Under the pieces are notes generated by a model. The model saw nothing but the letters and a program-made list of their open reading frames with translations, ran no database searches and had not been told where the DNA came from. From positions 1 to 64,000 of the forward strand of contig NZ_MODU01000004.1 of the NCBI RefSeq assembly GCF_001885075.1: a stretch of DNA of 64,000 nt, in the 5' to 3' direction. The DNA is from Alteromonas sp. V450. GTDB lineage: Bacteria; Pseudomonadota; Gammaproteobacteria; Enterobacterales; Alteromonadaceae. This document shows, piece by piece, positions 27,951-36,368 of the stretch (position 1 is its first letter; every line of letters begins with the position of its first letter). The position numbers were made by a program, and so were the translations under genes.

Positions 27951-29174
27951 ATGCGTATTTCAACGAATCAAATTTATGATCAAAATTTACGCTCTATTAT
28001 GCAAAATCAGAGCAGTTTGGCGAAAACGCAAGAGCAGCTTTCAACGGGAAAGCGTCTGACTTCGCCGAGTGATGATCCGGTTGGAGCCGCAAAGGTATTG
28101 CGTATTACAGAAGAGCTTGACGCTCTGACGCAGTTTCAAAGAAACAATGATTTGGTTACGGGTGGACTAGAGCAACAAGAGGCAGTTCTTACTAACATTA
28201 CGGATTCTATTAACCGAGCGAGAACCCTAGTGGTGCAATCAGGTAATGGTATCATGTCTGACCCAGATAAACGTGCAATTGGCGCCGAACTCGAGCAAAT
28301 TAAGCTTGAAATTTTTGACCTTATGAATACGCAGGATGCCGACGGTAATTATCTTTACGCCGGTTATCAATCTGGTAATCAAGCATTTGAATATAACCCT
28401 GCGTCGTCGGGCAACGCAATTACGTTTGCCGGTGATCCTGGTGTGAATTTTATACAGCTTTCAAATAGCGCAAAAATTCAATCTACCAGCAATGGTTATG
28501 AAGTATTTGAGAATGTTCTTTCAAGATTTAAGTTTTCGATTGATGCAGTGACTGGCGCAAATATAGAAAGTGCTTTGGTAGAGCAGCAAGGCACGTTTGA
28601 TAATTTCTATAGGCAAAATTACGATACAGCAAACGCGTTAAATAATAACTTTAGCATTAATTTTTTAGCTTCTGGTCAGGCGGAGTTAGTTAACCAAAAC
28701 AGTGGGGCGGTGATAGACACAGTAGAATATAGTTCAGGTCAACCGTTTACTATTAAAGGCATGGAATTTAACGTGTCTGCTGTGCCTGGTGACAGTATAG
28801 ATTTGTCACTAAATGCACCAGAGAAAAAAAGCATGGCGCAGGCGATCCATGAAATTCAAACGCTCTTGATGAGTGATACTATCAGTGATGGGGCATTGGA
28901 AGAGTCTATTGCGGATACGCTGGTTAGCTTAGATAATGGCCTAGAAAAAATCTCCCTCGAGCGTGCTTCTATTGGTAGTAGGCTAAACATCGCTGAAAGT
29001 ACTTATGAAAGTAACCTCGATATCGAGATAGCCGCAAAAACTGCTCGCTCGGCAATTCAAGATGTGGACTATGCTGAAGCGTCAACTGAATTCGCCAAGC
29101 AAGAGACCGCGCTTAGTGCTGCTCTCGCGACGTTTCCTCAAGTGTCTAATTTAACGCTATTTAATTTCATATAA
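27951..29174 (+). CDS. flgL: FlgL, hook-associated protein 3
   Basis: The second junction protein. Flagellin-like N-terminus (MRISTNQIYDQNLRSIMQNQ, TGKRLTSPSDDPVGAAKVL) and C-terminus (AEASTEFAKQETALSAALAT, FPQVSNLTLFNFI). It is 407 aa, 7 nt after flgK, and the last gene of the flgF-L unit. It converges with the antisense gene at 29192, only 17 nt away, with no obvious terminator in the gap. Confidence 0.95.
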   Translation: MRISTNQIYDQNLRSIMQNQSSLAKTQEQLSTGKRLTSPSDDPVGAAKVLRITEELDALTQFQRNNDLVTGGLEQQEAVLTNITDSINRARTLVVQSGNGIMSDPDKRAIGAELEQIKLEIFDLMNTQDADGNYLYAGYQSGNQAFEYNPASSGNAITFAGDPGVNFIQLSNSAKIQSTSNGYEVFENVLSRFKFSIDAVTGANIESALVEQQGTFDNFYRQNYDTANALNNNFSINFLASGQAELVNQNSGAVIDTVEYSSGQPFTIKGMEFNVSAVPGDSIDLSLNAPEKKSMAQAIHEIQTLLMSDTISDGALEESIADTLVSLDNGLEKISLERASIGSRLNIAESTYESNLDIEIAAKTARSAIQDVDYAEASTEFAKQETALSAALATFPQVSNLTLFNFI

Positions 29175-29191
29175 GTAGGAAAGCCCGCAAA

Positions 29192-30157
29192 CTATCCACC
29201 TACTTTCACTTTAGCCAAATAGACCCTTGATTGATTGTCTATGTGGCTAGAGTAATACGAGATGTAAAGTGTCTTATCGATAACCACCATGCCAGGGTAG
29301 CTTGTATCACCCCCGCTAGGTAGCGTGAGGCAGTGTGTAAGTGAACGTGTGTCGCTGTTAAATGTCCAAATTGCAGTGGAAAATGTTCTACGCTGCCAGT
29401 CAACGTCTCTACCGGCAACGAAATAAATAGTGTTTCGATAGTGAACGGCAGCAGGACCACCAATATAAAGACCTAGGTCACACCATTCCCACTTCGTATA
29501 TGGGGGACGAGAGAAGCCGTATTGCGCGCTAAACGAGTCAGCGTCGCGTCGTAAAAAAACGTGCGCTCGATCGCAGTCGTCAAATAAAATCGCACTTTCG
29601 TTAGGGTAACCTTTGCCCGATTTTTCAAGACTAAACACGTTTCGCTTAGCGCAGTGCATAGCGCGAGAAGGGTGCCCGCTATACAGATTCACCGCATTAG
29701 CGGCTCTGCTGTAGGCAAGCCCATAAGCTTTTGATTTGCTGAACGCTATGTTCCACAGCCACCATCCATGTTGTCCAAACTTATTGCCACTTGACCATGA
29801 CATCCCGGTTGTTGTGAAAAAGCTCAGCATGGTTGTAGTGATAGCGCTATTTTTATCTTTGTGTTTTGCATAGCACGTTAATATTAAGCGCGTTCCGTCA
29901 AAACTCAACTTCGGATCTCTCAAATCGGTGTTGGCCAACTTAAAGTGATGTTTGCTGACAACCTTGAATGAATCAATTTGAATGGCTAACACAGTAATTT
30001 GTCCATCATGGCTATGATGATTTTGTGCATTTCGATAACAACAAAGTACCGTATTACCACTTTCGTCGAATGGGTTGATGTGTAAATCCGTAAACGCTGC
30101 ATGGGGAGAAGGCGGTGAAATGCGGGCTACTTTAATCAAATCAAATTCATTCGACAT
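29192..30157 (-). CDS. Sialidase-superfamily (BNR-like) beta-propeller protein of unknown role
   Basis: I start it at 30157 (MSNEFDLIKVAR), with AAGGAA upstream, rather than at 30238. The 321 residues carry motifs I associate with proteins annotated as exo-alpha-sialidase or BNR family: HAAFTDLHIN near the start, DLRDPKLSFDGTRLIL, WWLWNIAFSKSKAYGL, GYPNESAILF, RPPYTKWEWCDLGLYIGGP, and LPSGGDTSYPGMVV with ISYYSSH near the end. I see no signal peptide, so it is probably cytoplasmic, and no canonical Asp-box repeats (SxDxGxxW). It lies antisense between flgL and the first flagellin in an otherwise co-directional region. Enzyme activity is unproven; the family call comes from remembered sequence patterns. 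Confidence 0.65.
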   Translation of the reverse strand: MSNEFDLIKVARISPPSPHAAFTDLHINPFDESGNTVLCCYRNAQNHHSHDGQITVLAIQIDSFKVVSKHHFKLANTDLRDPKLSFDGTRLILTCYAKHKDKNSAITTTMLSFFTTTGMSWSSGNKFGQHGWWLWNIAFSKSKAYGLAYSRAANAVNLYSGHPSRAMHCAKRNVFSLEKSGKGYPNESAILFDDCDRAHVFLRRDADSFSAQYGFSRPPYTKWEWCDLGLYIGGPAAVHYRNTIYFVAGRDVDWQRRTFSTAIWTFNSDTRSLTHCLTLPSGGDTSYPGMVVIDKTLYISYYSSHIDNQSRVYLAKVKVGG

Positions 30158-30253
30158 GAACAATTCCTTCTTAAAAATCTGTTGTTTAGCACGTGCATAG
30201 CGCCCTTTCAGCGGCAATATATTACCGCTGAACGGCAAAATTAGTAAATTTTT

Positions 30254-30281
30254 CTAAAGGGTTTTCACATCTAGTCGATAA
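30254..30281 (+). promoter_or_regulatory. Sigma-28 promoter of the first flagellin gene
   Basis: CTAAA-N15-GTCGATAA, one mismatch from the FliA consensus, leaving a leader of about 110 nt before the ATG at 30398. The leader contains a perfect CCAGCG-CA-CGCTGG inverted repeat at 30361-30374. Confidence 0.8.
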
Positions 30282-30397
30282 AGAATCTGAGAGAGCCAGT
30301 TCATCAATTACCCCTCAGGAGTTGATGGCTATTAAAACAAAATGCCGGAAAGCCCGGCAGCCAGCGCACGCTGGACTGAGAGTGTAGGAGAGACTTT

Positions 30398-31249
30398 ATG
30401 TCTATGTTCGTTAATACCAATGTATCCTCATTGAATGCCCAGCGTCAGCTTTTTGATGTTAGTAGTTCATTGAGCACGTCTTTCGAGCGTTTGTCGTCAG
30501 GCTTCCGTATCAACAGCGCAGCTGATGATGCAGCAGGTTTGCAGATCACCGACCGTATGACGTCACAAATTCAAGGCCTTAACCAAGCGGTTCGTAACGC
30601 AAATGATGCGATCTCACTATCGCAGACGGCGGAAGGGGCATTATCAGAAACAACAACAGCGCTTCAACGTATTCGTACCCTTGCAGTACAATCACAAAAT
30701 GGCATTAACAGCGATGCTGACCGTGTTGCACTGCAAAAAGAAGTGTCTGCGTTACGCACAGAAATATCACGTATTTCTACAACTACCCAGTTTGCTGGTG
30801 TTGATATCTTGTCAGGTTCGTTTTCTGCGAAGTTCTTGGTAGGTGCTAATGCCGGACAGACCATATCAGTGAACCTTTCTTCTCCAGCGCTTACAAGGGC
30901 GGGCGTTAACGGCTTCAGTGCTACAGGTCTTAACATCACAGGTACTGACGTTGACGTGCTTACCAGTGAAAACGCTTCAGGCTTATTGGCGAAAGTTGAC
31001 AGCGCTATTTCAGCAATCGGTGGTCTTCGTGCAGATTTAGGTGCGCTTCAGAACCGCTTCCAGTCGACTATCCGTAACCTTAGTAATATCTCGGAAAATG
31101 TGTCTGCGGCACGTTCTCAAATCAAAGACACTGACTTTGCGACAGAGACGGCAAACTTGACGCGTAACCAGATTATCCAGCAGGCAAGCACCACAGTGTT
31201 GTCTCAGGCCAATCAGCGTCCGCAGGCTGCCCTGCAGCTTCTAGGGTAA
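30398..31249 (+). CDS. fliC: Flagellin 1
   Basis: A filament subunit. The conserved D0/D1 N-terminus (MSMFVNTNVSSLNAQRQL, LSSGFRINSAADDAAGLQIT) and C-terminus (RSQIKDTDFATETANLTRN, NQRPQAALQLLG) leave only a short centre of about 60 residues, so the D2/D3 hypervariable domains are essentially missing. Ser/Thr residues in the surface segment (about 140-215) are candidate sites for the pseudaminic acid pathway encoded downstream. RBS TAGGAGAG. It has its own promoter and terminator. Confidence 0.96.
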   Translation: MSMFVNTNVSSLNAQRQLFDVSSSLSTSFERLSSGFRINSAADDAAGLQITDRMTSQIQGLNQAVRNANDAISLSQTAEGALSETTTALQRIRTLAVQSQNGINSDADRVALQKEVSALRTEISRISTTTQFAGVDILSGSFSAKFLVGANAGQTISVNLSSPALTRAGVNGFSATGLNITGTDVDVLTSENASGLLAKVDSAISAIGGLRADLGALQNRFQSTIRNLSNISENVSAARSQIKDTDFATETANLTRNQIIQQASTTVLSQANQRPQAALQLLG

Positions 31250-31307
31250 GCGATAAATAACGTTGGGGGCCAGGAGGTAGTGCTCGTTCCCTTCATAAAC
31301 TAATAAA

Positions 31308-31335
31308 GCCGATGCACACATGCATCGGCTTTTTT
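31308..31335 (+). terminator. Rho-independent terminator after flagellin 1
   Basis: Perfect 9-bp stem GCCGATGCA / TGCATCGGC with a CACA loop and a T6 run. Confidence 0.92.
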
Positions 31336-31460
31336 ATTCTCATTTCTTATGGTTCAACACACTCCTGCTTTGGCAAGCTGCTCACCACAAGCTATCCAGC
31401 CTTTATAAAAGTCTCATTTTTCAATTAGTTTTAAGCACAACAAAATTAGTTGAAAAAAAA

Positions 31461-31489
31461 CTAAAGTATTTTTCGAGTTGTGACGATAA
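31461..31489 (+). promoter_or_regulatory. Sigma-28 promoter, distal copy, for flagellin 2
   Basis: CTAAA-N16-GACGATAA, about 460 nt before the flagellin 2 start. It shares CTAAAGTATTT and GACGATAA with the second site at 31655, so the two look like a duplicated promoter. Confidence 0.6.
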
Positions 31490-31654
31490 CTATTACAAAG
31501 GGGATGCATAGTTAAATAAATCTCTTTAACCCTTAAAAGATACGTTTTAATGATACTTTTGAGCTGGTTTGTTGAGACTTATTTGTTTTCATTCTTTTTA
31601 ATTGTCGTTCTATATCAATGCTTTGATGTTTTTAAAGATGATTTAAAAAAACTT

Positions 31655-31683
31655 CTAAAGTATTTGTTGAATAGGGACGATAA
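31655..31683 (+). promoter_or_regulatory. Sigma-28 promoter, proximal copy, for flagellin 2
   Basis: CTAAA-N16-GACGATAA, about 265 nt before the flagellin 2 start. The spacer is one base longer than the consensus N15. Confidence 0.65.
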
Positions 31684-31689
31684 ATAGAT

Positions 31690-31948
31690 AGTTAAGTTTG
31701 TGAAAGGGCTGCTGACCGGCGAGACTGAAGCCAGGAGGTAGTGAGAGGTTTGAGGTCTGGAACATCAAACCCACCGACCAGCAAAGAGAAGATACTTCTC
31801 TTCGTAACAAGCTTTATCGGTAGTGTGCCGATAAAGCGTCGGAAAAACCGACGTTTTATCCAAAGCACAGGCTATGCCAAAAATTTAAAAACTACAGCGT
31901 AAATAACAAAAATAATAGCGCTTTACTCGAAACTGTTAGGAGAGACCC
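31690..31948 (+). other. Structured 5' leader of flagellin 2
   Basis: A 259-nt untranslated stretch with three clear hairpins: AGAGAAG/CTTCTCT around 31784-31802 (loop ATA), a perfect 10-bp stem GCTTTATCGG/CCGATAAAGC at 31811-31837, and GTCGG-AAAAA-CCGAC at 31838-31852 followed by GTTTTATC. It also holds an AGGAGG at 31733 that is not followed by a convincing gene. The run of hairpins suggests post-transcriptional control, but no known riboswitch class is recognised. Confidence 0.5.
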
Positions 31949-32794
31949 ATGAGTCTATTTGTAAATACCAATGTGTCATCGCTGAATGCACAACGTCAAT
32001 TGTTCAACACTGGCAACAACCTGAGCACTGCGTTCGAAAGACTGTCGTCAGGCTTTCGAATCAACAGCGCGGCTGATGATGCTGCAGGTCTTCAGATTAC
32101 CGACCGTATGACTTCTCAGATTCAAGGGTTGAATCAAGCGGTACGTAACGCGAATGACGGCATTTCGTTAGCGCAAACCGCTGAAGGTGCAATGGCAGAG
32201 ACCACAACTGCATTGCAGCGAATCAGAACACTGGCGATTCAATCCCAAAATGGTATAAATACCGAATCAGACAGAGCCGCGCTGCAAAAAGAAGTGTCTG
32301 CGCTTCGTACAGAGATTTCACGGATTTCTACCACGTCACAGTTTGGTGGTGTTGATATTCTCACAGGTGATTTCTCGGCAAAGTTTTTGGTTGGTGCAAA
32401 CGCGGGACAGACTATCTCAGTAAACTTGTCGTCTCAGGCGCTGGCGCGAGCAGGTGTTGATGGATTTAGCGCGACGGGCTTAGGCATCATTTCCGATGAC
32501 GTGCTAACTGAAGCGGGCGCATCAAGACTACTAACTGCAGTGGACAGTGCAATTTCGGCAATTGGTGGGCTACGCGCTGACCTGGGGGCACTACAAAACC
32601 GCTTCCAATCTACAATTCGTAATTTGAGTAATATTTCCGAAAACGTATCTGCGGCAAGATCACGCATCAAAGATGCCGACTTTGCCACTGAAACGGCAGA
32701 ATTAAGCCGAAACCAGATTCTGCAGCAGGCAAGTACGACCGTGTTAGCACAGGCTAACCAGCGTCCACAGGCTGCATTATCACTATTAGGTTAA
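31949..32794 (+). CDS. fliC: Flagellin 2
   Basis: The second filament subunit, very close to flagellin 1 over D0/D1 (MSLFVNTNVSSLNAQRQLF, INSAADDAAGLQITDRMTS, NQRPQAALSLLG). It has 281 aa with a similarly short centre; differences cluster around residues 160-190. RBS TAGGAGAG. It is preceded by two sigma-28 sites and a long structured leader. Confidence 0.96.
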   Translation: MSLFVNTNVSSLNAQRQLFNTGNNLSTAFERLSSGFRINSAADDAAGLQITDRMTSQIQGLNQAVRNANDGISLAQTAEGAMAETTTALQRIRTLAIQSQNGINTESDRAALQKEVSALRTEISRISTTSQFGGVDILTGDFSAKFLVGANAGQTISVNLSSQALARAGVDGFSATGLGIISDDVLTEAGASRLLTAVDSAISAIGGLRADLGALQNRFQSTIRNLSNISENVSAARSRIKDADFATETAELSRNQILQQASTTVLAQANQRPQAALSLLG

Positions 32795-33004
32795 CGTTTG
32801 AATTAGGTAAGACGCTTTATTGGGAAGGAGTTGAGAGGCCATCCCCACCTAAGTGAAGGCGGCCATTAAAGGCCGCCTCACGAAGAAAGCGTCGACTAAC
32901 AGGACTGAGAGTGTAGAAGTGTTGGTTGAGAGGCCAGTTTATCCTACTAAACCCTGCCAGCCGACAGAAACTGAATTTGCTCAATCTCCTAACATGAGCA
33001 AATT
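32795..33004 (+). other. Long 3' region of flagellin 2 with hairpin and repeated motifs
   Basis: No gene is seen. A perfect 8-bp hairpin AGGCGGCC/GGCCGCCT lies at 32857-32878. GTTGAGAGGCCA occurs twice (32830-32841 and 32925-32936). GGACTGAGAGTGTAG at 32902-32916 is an exact copy of 30373-30387, just before the flagellin 1 RBS. It could be a 3'UTR, a small RNA source, or the scar of a lost flagellin copy. Confidence 0.4.
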
Positions 33005-33036
33005 GGCCGAGAACTTATTGTCTCGGCCTTTTTTTT
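33005..33036 (+). terminator. Rho-independent terminator after flagellin 2
   Basis: Perfect 8-bp stem GGCCGAGA / TCTCGGCC with an 8-nt loop and a T8 run. It lies 210 nt beyond the stop codon, unusually far. Confidence 0.93.
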
Positions 33037-33325
33037 ATATTTACCGAAACATCCCGCCAATTTCAAACGATGGTGAGCAACGCCATTGTTCGATAATTCT
33101 TAAGCACTTGCCGTGCCAATTCTGTTCTACGTACAGATTGACAATCTATATTCGTAATTCCTTTTACTGTGTCGCCTAGCTATTTCTTTGGCAAAGTTTA
33201 CTCCGTCTGCGCGTTCGTTTTCAGTATCAATTGAAATTTTATCAAAAATTACATTTTTTAAATTTCATATATATCAATAGCTTGCAATTTTTTTGAAAGT
33301 TTTTTTAAAAAAATGACAAAAAAAA

Positions 33326-33353
33326 CTAAAGAACCTAAAGACTTTGCCGATAC
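33326..33353 (+). promoter_or_regulatory. Sigma-28 promoter of flagellin 3
   Basis: CTAAA-N15-GCCGATAC, leaving a 125-nt leader before the ATG at 33479. The 290 nt between the upstream terminator and this site are AT-rich with no gene seen. Confidence 0.82.
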
Positions 33354-33478
33354 CTATTGTTGAGGGGTAATTTAATTTACTTTTACATGAGGTGTCGGCA
33401 GGAGTAGTGACCCAGCTGATATGAACTGGAAGGATTTAATGATAGCAGAATAGCCATTGAATCCCTAGGAGGTAATCT

Positions 33479-34318
33479 ATGTCTTTATTTGTAAATACTA
33501 ACGTGTCGTCGATCAGTGCACAGCGTCAACTCTTTGACGTAAATGATCGTCTGAATACATCGTTTGAAAGGCTTTCATCGGGGTTCCGCATCAACAGTGC
33601 TTCGGACGACGCTGCAGGTCTTCAAATTTCTGATCGATTAACGTCTCAGGTCCAAGGCTTAAACCAGGCCGTTCGTAATGCTAATGATGCAATTTCTCTT
33701 GCGCAGACCGCTGAAGGGGCACTTGGAGAAGTGACCACAAGCTTACAGCGTATTCGTCAGTTAGCGGTACAATCTCAAAATGGCATCAACTCTACATCGG
33801 ATAGAAATGCGTTACAAAAAGAAGTGTCGGCGCTGCGCACCGAAATTTCTCGAATTGCCACTACTACGCAGTTTGGTAATGTAAATATTCTTGACGGCAA
33901 ATTTTCTGCGAGCTTTCTTGTTGGCGCAAACGCAGGCCAAACGATATCTGTAAATTTATCATCTACAAACCTAGGCTCAATAAATGGTTTTAGTGCCACT
34001 GGCCTTAATATTACTGATAACAGTGTTGCTACTGCTTCTGGCGCCTCTGCGCTATTAACAGACGTAGATGCGGCGATATCAGGTATAGGCGCTGTTCGTG
34101 CTGACCTTGGTGCACTTCAAAATCGTTTTCAGTCGACAATTCGAAACCTAAGTAACATCAGTGAGAACTTGTCTGCAGCGCGCTCTCAAATTCGAGATAC
34201 TGATTTTGCTGCTGAGACTGCCGAGCTTACGAGAAACCAGATTCTTCAGCAAGCATCTGTATCTGTTCTTAGTCAGGCAAATCAGCGTCCTCAAACAGCA
34301 TTATCTTTGCTTGGATAG
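33479..34318 (+). CDS. fliC: Flagellin 3
   Basis: The third filament subunit, 279 aa. It is more diverged from flagellins 1 and 2 than they are from each other (SSISAQRQLFDVNDRLNTSF, INSASDDAAGLQISDRLTSQ, LQQASVSVLSQANQRPQTAL). It has a strong RBS (TAGGAGGT). Its own sigma-28 promoter and a terminator make it a separate unit before flaG. Confidence 0.96.
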   Translation: MSLFVNTNVSSISAQRQLFDVNDRLNTSFERLSSGFRINSASDDAAGLQISDRLTSQVQGLNQAVRNANDAISLAQTAEGALGEVTTSLQRIRQLAVQSQNGINSTSDRNALQKEVSALRTEISRIATTTQFGNVNILDGKFSASFLVGANAGQTISVNLSSTNLGSINGFSATGLNITDNSVATASGASALLTDVDAAISGIGAVRADLGALQNRFQSTIRNLSNISENLSAARSQIRDTDFAAETAELTRNQILQQASVSVLSQANQRPQTALSLLG

Positions 34319-34354
34319 GCTATACTAGTAATAGTAGGCTTGAATGTAATGGAT

Positions 34355-34391
34355 CGGGCGCTTACTTTTTGGTGAGGCCCGTTTTGTTGTT
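34355..34391 (+). terminator. Probable terminator after flagellin 3
   Basis: CGGGC pairs with GCCCG, extended by TTAC/GTGA, followed by TTTTGTTGTTT. It lies 36 nt after the stop and just before the flaG RBS. Confidence 0.55.
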
Positions 34392-34409
34392 TCAGCGGGG
34401 AGGTATTAA

Positions 34410-34901
34410 GTGGATATTCAAGATACCAAAGTTGGCCAGGCATTTGCTTCACCAATCACAATTTCTACTAGCGTACAGAATCAAGTAAAATTAGATAGTT
34501 CTGTCAAAACCAATGACTCTGGAAGCCAGGCTGAGAGTAACGCTAGACAGGCAAACACAGCGTTATCGAGTGATAGCGCAGAAAAAGCTAGGCAAGATAA
34601 GTTAAATATATCTCAAGGTTCTGTCGATAACGCCGATAAGAATGCTGAAGAGAGGAAAGGCATTGCATTGGATGATGCAGTGGCGAAAGTTGATTCATTC
34701 TTGAAAGCTCAGAATCGCGATTTGGCCTTCACTATTGATGAAAATACAAATCGCTCTGTAGTCACTGTGAAAGACGCGACGTCTGGCGACGTTATTCGGC
34801 AAATACCTTCCGAAGAGGTGCTGAAACTTGCCGAGCGGATTCAGGAACTCCAACAGGATGTAGGAGACAGTGTAGGAGTGTTTATCAACAATCAGGTTTA
34901 G
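34410..34901 (+). CDS. flaG: FlaG-family protein
   Basis: A small flagellar protein thought to influence filament length. It uses a GTG start with a strong RBS (GGGAGGT). The first 75 residues are low-complexity and polar. The FlaG domain (about 85-163) is clear: VDSFLKAQNRDLAFTIDENT, RSVVTVKDATSGDVIRQIPS, EEVLKLAERIQEL. It lies directly before fliD in the usual flaG-fliD-fliS order. Confidence 0.92.
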   Translation: MDIQDTKVGQAFASPITISTSVQNQVKLDSSVKTNDSGSQAESNARQANTALSSDSAEKARQDKLNISQGSVDNADKNAEERKGIALDDAVAKVDSFLKAQNRDLAFTIDENTNRSVVTVKDATSGDVIRQIPSEEVLKLAERIQELQQDVGDSVGVFINNQV

Positions 34902-34915
34902 AGTGAGGTGAGAGT

Positions 34916-36346
34916 ATGACAATTCAGTCTTTAGGTGTTGGATCAGGCTTAGCCCTTGATGATCTTGTTCAGCAGTTGCTTTCGGCTGAACGTCAACCAA
35001 AAGAAAACCGTCTCAATGAAAAGGAAGAACGCATTGAGGCTGAAATTTCAGGACTGGGTCAAATAAAGTCAAAGCTTTCTAATTTTAAGGACGCTGTTGA
35101 TAAGTTGCGTAGTGACAATGATATCAATGGCCGAGAGCCCACGATTAAAAACCCCTCTGAAGATAACGACGTACTTTCGGCGGACGCATCGAATTCGGCG
35201 CTTCGCGGAAGTTATGAGGTTGTTGTAGAACAGCTCTCTAAAGGCAGTAGGATAACCACCGATGAAGGTGCGTTTACGGCCAGCAGTGATGCGGTGCTAA
35301 CCAGCGGAACTGGCTCCCTTAGCTTTGATGTTGGAACGGGAGAAAGTTTCACCGTAAACATTACCGCCGGCACTACGTTAACGCAACTGAGAGAAGCGAT
35401 AAACAATGCTGAAGACAACTTCGGTGTAACCGCTAATATTATCGATACAGGCACAGGGGCAGGTCCTCGACTGGTCTTTTTATCCAGCGAAACAGGGGAT
35501 GGGAACGACCTAGTCATTACAAATGACTCGGGAACGCCAGAGCTAGACCGTTTGGCAACCACAGGTGGTACAAATAACATCAGCGCGGCAAACATTGAAA
35601 GTGCGCAAGATGCTGTTGCCTACATCGATGGCATTAAAGTTCAAAGCGCAACGAATGAGTTTGAAAACACCATTCAAAACGTTAGTTTTGAAGTAAATGA
35701 AGTTTCTCCGAAAGATTCCGCAGGCGATTTTCTTGCCACAAAGCTTAATATCGGTTTTGACAAAGACGGGTTAGATAAGAAAATTCGAGATTTTGTTGAT
35801 AATTACAACTCGTTAATTGACGAGATAAAGCAGCTAACTCGATACGGTGAATCTGAGCTAGAAGACGATGGCGCGCTGGCCGGCGACTCTATGCTTCGAG
35901 GGATCCAAAATGGTCTTGCCTCTATTGTTGGTAGCAATGTAAATAGTTCTGCTCTAGGTGGCCTATTCCAAATTGGTATTGAAGTGGATAGTGACGGAAA
36001 ACTGGAGATTGGCACCACCGATTTTGGTTTAGGAACAGGGGAAGATCGTCTCGAAGATGCACTTGAAGATAACTTCGATGAAATAGCCAAACTTTTTACC
36101 GATGAAGAGCAAGGCATCGCTACGCGTTTATACGACTTCTCAAAGGAATACACGTCGTTTTCTGGGCTGATAAGTTTACGTGAGCGTGCAGCCAAAGATA
36201 ACAGAGATGAACTGTTTGATGAACGCGAAACGTTGGAACTTCGAATGCTTAATTATGAGCAAATACTGCGTGACAAATATCTGAATTTAGACCAGACAGT
36301 TGCACAGCTTAATCAAACAGGTTCGGCGCTACTCGCGTCTTTATAA
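34916..36346 (+). CDS. fliD: FliD, filament cap protein (HAP2)
   Basis: The cap that folds flagellin at the filament tip. The N-terminal FliD domain (SLGVGSGLALDDLVQQLLSA, ERQPKENRLNEKEERIEAE), a flagellin-hook IN motif region (GDGNDLVITNDSG) and the C-terminal FliD domain (DFVDNYNSLIDEIKQLTRYG, LSAI-type helices ending LDQTVAQLNQTGSALLASL) are all present. The 476-aa length is normal. It is 14 nt after flaG and 22 nt before fliS. Confidence 0.95.
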   Translation: MTIQSLGVGSGLALDDLVQQLLSAERQPKENRLNEKEERIEAEISGLGQIKSKLSNFKDAVDKLRSDNDINGREPTIKNPSEDNDVLSADASNSALRGSYEVVVEQLSKGSRITTDEGAFTASSDAVLTSGTGSLSFDVGTGESFTVNITAGTTLTQLREAINNAEDNFGVTANIIDTGTGAGPRLVFLSSETGDGNDLVITNDSGTPELDRLATTGGTNNISAANIESAQDAVAYIDGIKVQSATNEFENTIQNVSFEVNEVSPKDSAGDFLATKLNIGFDKDGLDKKIRDFVDNYNSLIDEIKQLTRYGESELEDDGALAGDSMLRGIQNGLASIVGSNVNSSALGGLFQIGIEVDSDGKLEIGTTDFGLGTGEDRLEDALEDNFDEIAKLFTDEEQGIATRLYDFSKEYTSFSGLISLRERAAKDNRDELFDERETLELRMLNYEQILRDKYLNLDQTVAQLNQTGSALLASL

Positions 36347-36368
36347 GCAACATAGAGTTGGAGTATTT

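Noticed and set aside
31320..31511. 63-codon frame after the flagellin 1 terminator
   Set aside because: It starts inside the terminator stem and runs through the distal sigma-28 promoter; no ribosome-binding site.
31827..31834. Perfect sigma-28 -10 box GCCGATAA close to flagellin 2
   Set aside because: It is one arm of the 10-bp hairpin and no TAAA box lies at the required distance upstream.
31741..31905. Open frame of about 54 codons from a GTG behind AGGAGG in the flagellin 2 leader
   Set aside because: The ribosome-binding site is only 2 nt from the GTG, the product is Lys/Arg-rich without pattern, and the region is better explained as a hairpin-rich leader.
32853..33179. 108-codon frame between flagellins 2 and 3
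   Set aside because: It spans a perfect hairpin and a strong terminator, so it cannot be translated as one message; composition is not protein-like.
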